The notes under the pieces were generated by a model. The model ran no database searches, was not told the DNA's origin, and saw nothing but the letters and a program-made list of their open reading frames with translations. Made by a program: the position numbers and the translations under genes. Shown one piece after another: positions 60,702 to 64,000 of a stretch of 64,000 nucleotides of DNA (position 1 is its first letter; every line of letters starts with the position of its first letter). The stretch is from assembly GCA_963844845.1 (NCBI GenBank), contig CAWJPW010000008.1, forward strand, positions 558,001 to 622,000. The letters run 5' to 3'. Source of the DNA: CAWJPW01 sp963844845 (GTDB lineage: Bacteria > Acidobacteriota > Thermoanaerobaculia > Thermoanaerobaculales > Sulfomarinibacteraceae).

Positions 60702-61720
60702 CTCGGCTCCTCGAAGAGCGGGCTGGCGCCGCCCCCCAGTCCCAGGTGGCGGTGAGCCTTCGGGGTCGCCACCCGGCCACGGGGGGTGCGCTGGAGAAAC
60801 CCGATCTGCAGAAGGTAGGGCTCGTGGATGTCCTCCAGCGTGCCGCGGTCCTCGCCCAGCGAGGAGGCCAGCGCACGCAGCCCCACCGGCCCGCCGCCGT
60901 AGACCTCGATGATGGTGGCGAGCAGCCTGCGATCGAGGTGGTCGAGCCCCCAGGCATCCACCTCCATCTGCTCGAGGCCGAAGCGGGCCGACTCGAGGGT
61001 GACGGTGTCCGACCCGAGGTGATGAGCAAAGTCACGCACCCGACGCAGCAACCGGTTGGCGATGCGTGGCGTGCCTCGCGAGCGACGGGCCAGCTCAGCG
61101 GTGGCGTCCTCCTCCACCGGGATGCCGAGGATGGCAGCCGAGCGGGTGACGATGGTGCCGAGGTCCCCGGACGGGTAGAAGCCGAGCCGGTGAACGATGC
61201 CGAAACGGTCACGCAGGGGGGCGGTGAGGAGCCCGGCACGGGTCGTGGCACCCACCAGGGTGAAGCGAGGCAGGCTGAGGCGGACGCTGCGCGCCGCCGG
61301 TCCCTGGCCGATCACCAGGTCGAGCTCGAAGTCCTCCATCGCCGGGTACAGGATCTCCTCCACGGCTGCGCTCATGCGGTGGATCTCGTCGATGAAAAGG
61401 ACATCGCCCGCCTGCAGGTTGGTGAGCATGGCAGCGAGGTCTCCCGCACGCTCCAGCACCGGCCCCGAGGTGACGTGGATCGCCGCCTCCATCTCCACCG
61501 CCACGATCTGCGCCAGGGTGGTCTTGCCAAGTCCCGGCGGGCCGCACAACAACACGTGATCGAGGGGCTCGCCGCGCGAGCGGGCGGCGCCGATGAAGAC
61601 GCCGAGATTGGCGGTGAGCCGATGTTGACCGACGAACTCGGCCAGCCGCCGGGGCCGCAGCGACTCCTCCACCCGGCGTTCCTCGGGGCTGGCAGCCGGG
61701 GCGAGGGGGTCGTCGGTCAT
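60698..61720 (-). CDS. ruvB: Holliday junction branch migration ATPase RuvB
   Basis: A 340-residue AAA+ motor that drives branch migration with RuvA. SLRPRRLAEFVGQ starts the core. Walker A is CGPPGLGKTTLAQI, Walker B LFIDEIHRM, and sensor 1 VGATTRAG with LLTAPLRDRFG. The winged-helix domain contains TYxxGPVGLxALA-type VYGGGPVGLRALA. It follows ruvA by 1 bp. Confidence 0.97.
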   Translation of the reverse strand: MTDDPLAPAASPEERRVEESLRPRRLAEFVGQHRLTANLGVFIGAARSRGEPLDHVLLCGPPGLGKTTLAQIVAVEMEAAIHVTSGPVLERAGDLAAMLTNLQAGDVLFIDEIHRMSAAVEEILYPAMEDFELDLVIGQGPAARSVRLSLPRFTLVGATTRAGLLTAPLRDRFGIVHRLGFYPSGDLGTIVTRSAAILGIPVEEDATAELARRSRGTPRIANRLLRRVRDFAHHLGSDTVTLESARFGLEQMEVDAWGLDHLDRRLLATIIEVYGGGPVGLRALASSLGEDRGTLEDIHEPYLLQIGFLQRTPRGRVATPKAHRHLGLGGGASPLFEEPR

Positions 61721-61721
61721 G

Positions 61722-62288
61722 TCAGCGCGTCAGCCCTTTGAGCGCGAGGCGGAGAAGCTCGGCGAGGCCGGCCTCCGGCTCGCTGCCCAGAGCCTGCTCC
61801 ACCGCGCGCTCCGCGTCGCGCTGGGAGTAGCCGAGGTTGGTGAGCGCCGACACGGCGTCGCCGCGGCGATCGGGGACGGCCGAGCTCGCCGCCAGAAGCC
61901 GACCCCTGAGCTCCAGCACGATGCGCTCGGCGGTCTTGCGGCCGATCCCGGGAACCCGGCTCAGGCGGGGAGCGTCGCCGGAATCCACCGCCGCCGCCAA
62001 CTCGGCCGTTGAGAGCCCGGAGAGCACCGCCAACGCGGTGCGGGGTCCGACGCCCGCCACTGCGAGCAGCCGCTCGAAGGTCTCCTGCTCGGCGCGCTCG
62101 GTAAAGCCGTACAGAGCGATGGCGTCGCTGCGCACGATGGTGTGGACCCAGAAGGTCGCCCGCTCGCTCCGCGCGAGCTCCTCGAAGGCGCGCAGGGTGG
62201 TCCGTACCAGGTAGCCCACTCCGGCGACGTCCACCACCACCTCGCCCGGGCGGACCTGATGAAGCCGGCCCTCGAGGCGCCCGATCAT
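61722..62288 (-). CDS. ruvA: Holliday junction DNA helicase RuvA
   Basis: A 188-residue RuvA that binds four-way junctions. Domain I (IGRLEGRLHQVRPGEVVVDV) is followed by two helix-hairpin-helix motifs (AVAGVGPRTALAVLS and RVPGIGRKTAERIV) and a C-terminal RuvB-binding helix set (ALTNLGYSQRDAERAVEQAL). The gene is 4 bp after the foldase gene. Length is typical. Confidence 0.96.
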   Translation of the reverse strand: MIGRLEGRLHQVRPGEVVVDVAGVGYLVRTTLRAFEELARSERATFWVHTIVRSDAIALYGFTERAEQETFERLLAVAGVGPRTALAVLSGLSTAELAAAVDSGDAPRLSRVPGIGRKTAERIVLELRGRLLAASSAVPDRRGDAVSALTNLGYSQRDAERAVEQALGSEPEAGLAELLRLALKGLTR

Positions 62289-62292
62289 GTCA

Positions 62293-64000
62293 TCAGCTGC
62301 TCTGGGTCTTGGGCGCGAAGCGGTCCATGAGCTGCTGGTTCACCGTGATGACCGTCGCGCGCATGCGTTCGTTGAGGATCGAGGTGAGCAGGTCGTTGAC
62401 CCGCTGGGTCACCAGCCGCGCCCGTACCTGCGGCATCTCCTTCGCCATCTCGTCGGGTGTCACCGCGTCCAGCTTGGTGACCTTGACCACTAGGTAGCCA
62501 CGCTCGCCGAGGGCCACCGGGTCGAGCACCCGATCCGGTGCGGCTGCGAACACCGCATCGTCGAGGCCGAGAGAGAGGCCGAGCCCCGGTATGGCGGTCC
62601 CGCGACGATGCTGTGCCACCGGCGTCAGCGTGCTGCCGACCTCCTTGGCCAGCTCGGCGGGGTCGCCACCGCCGCGCCACTGGTCGGCGAGCTTGGCGGC
62701 GGCCTGCTGAGCCAGTGCCAGCGCCTTGTCGCGGCGCACCTTGGCCACCACGTCGTCACGGATCTCGTCCAGCGGCGGCACGCCGGCCGGCTTGACCTCG
62801 TCGAGCTGCCAGACGATGAACCCCCGGGGCACCGCCACCGGCCCGCCCACGTCGTCCACCTTCGCCTTGAACACCGCGGCGGAGAGCTCCGGGTTCTGGC
62901 CCACCCCTGGAATGACCTCGTCGGCACCGAACGGCGGGCTCACGTTGAGCTCCACCGCGTCGTCCTTGTCAGCCAGGGCCTGCCAAGCCTCCTGGGTCGT
63001 CGGCTTGTCCTTCTCCACAGTGCGAGCGAGCGCCGCCGCACGGCTCTCGGCCTCGGCCGCAGCCCGACCCTCGAGGAGCTGGAAGCGCACCTCCTCGCGT
63101 ACCTCGTCGAGGGGTCGTTGACGCTGGGGCTGGAATCCTTCGACCTTGATGATGTGGTAGCCGAACTGGCTCTGGACCGGCCCGACGATGTCGCCGGGCT
63201 TGTGACCGAACACCGCGTCCTCAAACTCCTTGACCATGCGTCCGCGGGCGAACCAGCCGAGGTCGCCACCGTTGTCCTTGGAGGCCGGATCCTCAGAGTA
63301 CTTCTTGGCCAGCTCGGCAAAGTCGGCGCCGCTACGGGCGATCTTGGCCACCCCTTCGGCCTTGAGCTTGATCTCGGCCTTCTGGGCGTCAGTGGCCCCG
63401 GGGGGCACACGGAGCAGGATGTGCCGGGCGTGCGCCTTCTCGGGCTCCATGAAATCGCTCTTGTGCTCGTTGTAGTAGGCGGCGATCTCATCGTCGTTCA
63501 CCGGCAGGCTACGGCGCAGGGTGTTGGTCTCCACCACCAGATAGCGGATCACCCGCTGCTCGTCCCGCTTGAACTCGTCGGCGTGAGCCTTGTAATACGC
63601 CTCCACCTCGGTGTCCTCGGCCTGGACCTTGTCGAGAAACTGTCCGAAGCGCACCGGGATGATGTCGAGGTCGGCGGAGTCCTTGTCCTTTTGGATGGTC
63701 TCCCGCACGGTGGCGTCGCTCACCACCACGCCGCCCTCCAGCGACTGCCGCAGCTTCTCGATGAGGAGGTCGCTGCGCAGCTTGGTCTCGAACTCGTGGG
63801 TGGTGGTCTGGTTGGCGCGCAGGATACGGGCGTAGACGTCCTCGCCCACGAAGCTCCCGTTCTCGCGACGGAACGCCGGGAAGGAGAGGATCTGGTCCGT
63901 GAGCTCTTTCCTGGTCACCACCAGACCGGCGTGCTCGGCCTCCTGAACCATCAGCTCGCGCTGGATGAGCCGCTGCTTGGTCTGCTCGGCCAGGTTGATG
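62293..64000 (-). CDS. ppiD: PpiD/SurA-type peptidyl-prolyl isomerase, C-terminal part
   Basis: The frame is open to the right end, so the N-terminus (expected membrane anchor) lies outside the window; about 569 residues are seen. The parvulin rotamase domain contains HARHILLRVPPG, FAELAKKYSEDPASKDNGGD, LGWFARGRMVKEFEDAVF and GYHIIKVE. A SurA/PpiD-like helical chaperone domain and a second, degenerate parvulin-like repeat (PEMAKEMPQVRARLVTQR area) follow. It folds outer-membrane proteins in the periplasm. It heads the foldase-ruvA-ruvB-DAGK run. Confidence 0.88.
   Translation of the reverse strand, partial: INLAEQTKQRLIQRELMVQEAEHAGLVVTRKELTDQILSFPAFRRENGSFVGEDVYARILRANQTTTHEFETKLRSDLLIEKLRQSLEGGVVVSDATVRETIQKDKDSADLDIIPVRFGQFLDKVQAEDTEVEAYYKAHADEFKRDEQRVIRYLVVETNTLRRSLPVNDDEIAAYYNEHKSDFMEPEKAHARHILLRVPPGATDAQKAEIKLKAEGVAKIARSGADFAELAKKYSEDPASKDNGGDLGWFARGRMVKEFEDAVFGHKPGDIVGPVQSQFGYHIIKVEGFQPQRQRPLDEVREEVRFQLLEGRAAAEAESRAAALARTVEKDKPTTQEAWQALADKDDAVELNVSPPFGADEVIPGVGQNPELSAAVFKAKVDDVGGPVAVPRGFIVWQLDEVKPAGVPPLDEIRDDVVAKVRRDKALALAQQAAAKLADQWRGGGDPAELAKEVGSTLTPVAQHRRGTAIPGLGLSLGLDDAVFAAAPDRVLDPVALGERGYLVVKVTKLDAVTPDEMAKEMPQVRARLVTQRVNDLLTSILNERMRATVITVNQQLMDRFAPKTQSS

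Overview
The window is a gene-dense, very GC-rich bacterial chromosome segment. It holds almost only core metabolic and cell-envelope genes, packed into operons with many 4-bp ATGA or GTGA overlaps. The gene set suggests a Gram-negative, probably an acidobacterium (Acidobacteriota). It includes an Oar-type TonB-dependent receptor with an N-terminal carboxypeptidase-regulatory domain, a TonB/ExbB/ExbD system, an Mla-type lipid transporter, and a Ser/Thr kinase with the HRDVSPQN catalytic loop. It also has a short alpha-type glutamine synthetase and an MqnP-like prenyltransferase next to UbiX. This placement is an inference. No tRNA, rRNA, CRISPR array, insertion sequence or prophage was recognised.

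Layout. 1-3494: end of carA, then carB. 3.5-4.8 kb: structured repeat R1 and a zinc-ribbon membrane protein. 5-12.8 kb: RRM protein, ispH, aroC, a frameshifted-looking secreted protein, a 5'-nucleotidase-like hydrolase and a large TonB-dependent receptor. 12.9-19.8 kb: aroB, dnaB, mlaE-mlaF-mlaD, radA. 20-25 kb (minus): phosphotransferase, tatA, comM and a protein with a degenerate class III cyclase domain. 25.2-29.1 kb: a small protein with rlmN, then pgeF, then ftsEX. 29.2-33.6 kb (minus): exbB-exbD-exbD-tonB-DUF4388-TPR. 33.7-35 kb: yebC and ruvC. 35.2-44.3 kb (plus): a pseudo-receiver/kinase/TonB fusion, a coiled-coil protein, accD-folC-dgt-glyA and a class V aminotransferase. 44.36-44.64 kb: repeat R3. 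44.7-48.7 kb (minus): PHP phosphoesterase, a Cys-rich protein, a GATase-like protein and glnA. 48.8-49.4 kb: HD protein. 49.43-49.87 kb: repeat R2. 49.9-55.5 kb (minus): ubiX-mqnP-dNK-panB-panC-panD-serS. 55.8-56.9 kb: ComEA-like protein and a pseudopilin. 57-58.6 kb (minus): CYTH protein and sugar nucleotidyltransferase. 58.9 kb: cysK. 59.8-64 kb (minus): PpiD-type foldase, ruvA, ruvB, diacylglycerol-kinase-like protein.

The most interesting signal is non-coding. Three intergenic elements (R1, R2, R3; conserved cores about 240-270 nt) are homologous to one another and fill the three largest convergent gene gaps. They keep the same hairpins with different sequences, so the stems change by compensating substitutions. 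G-U pairs consistently favour one strand, and on that strand each core begins 67-87 nt after the stop codon of the preceding gene. R1 and R2 are also flanked by degenerate GGGACC-like repeats. I do not recognise the family.

Other points of interest are the receiver-kinase-TonB fusion near the Ton operon, an MCE protein with a beta-rich C-terminal extension, a cyclase-like domain apparently lacking its transition-state residue, and a possible cell-wall sugar recycling pair (AmgK-like and MurU-like).
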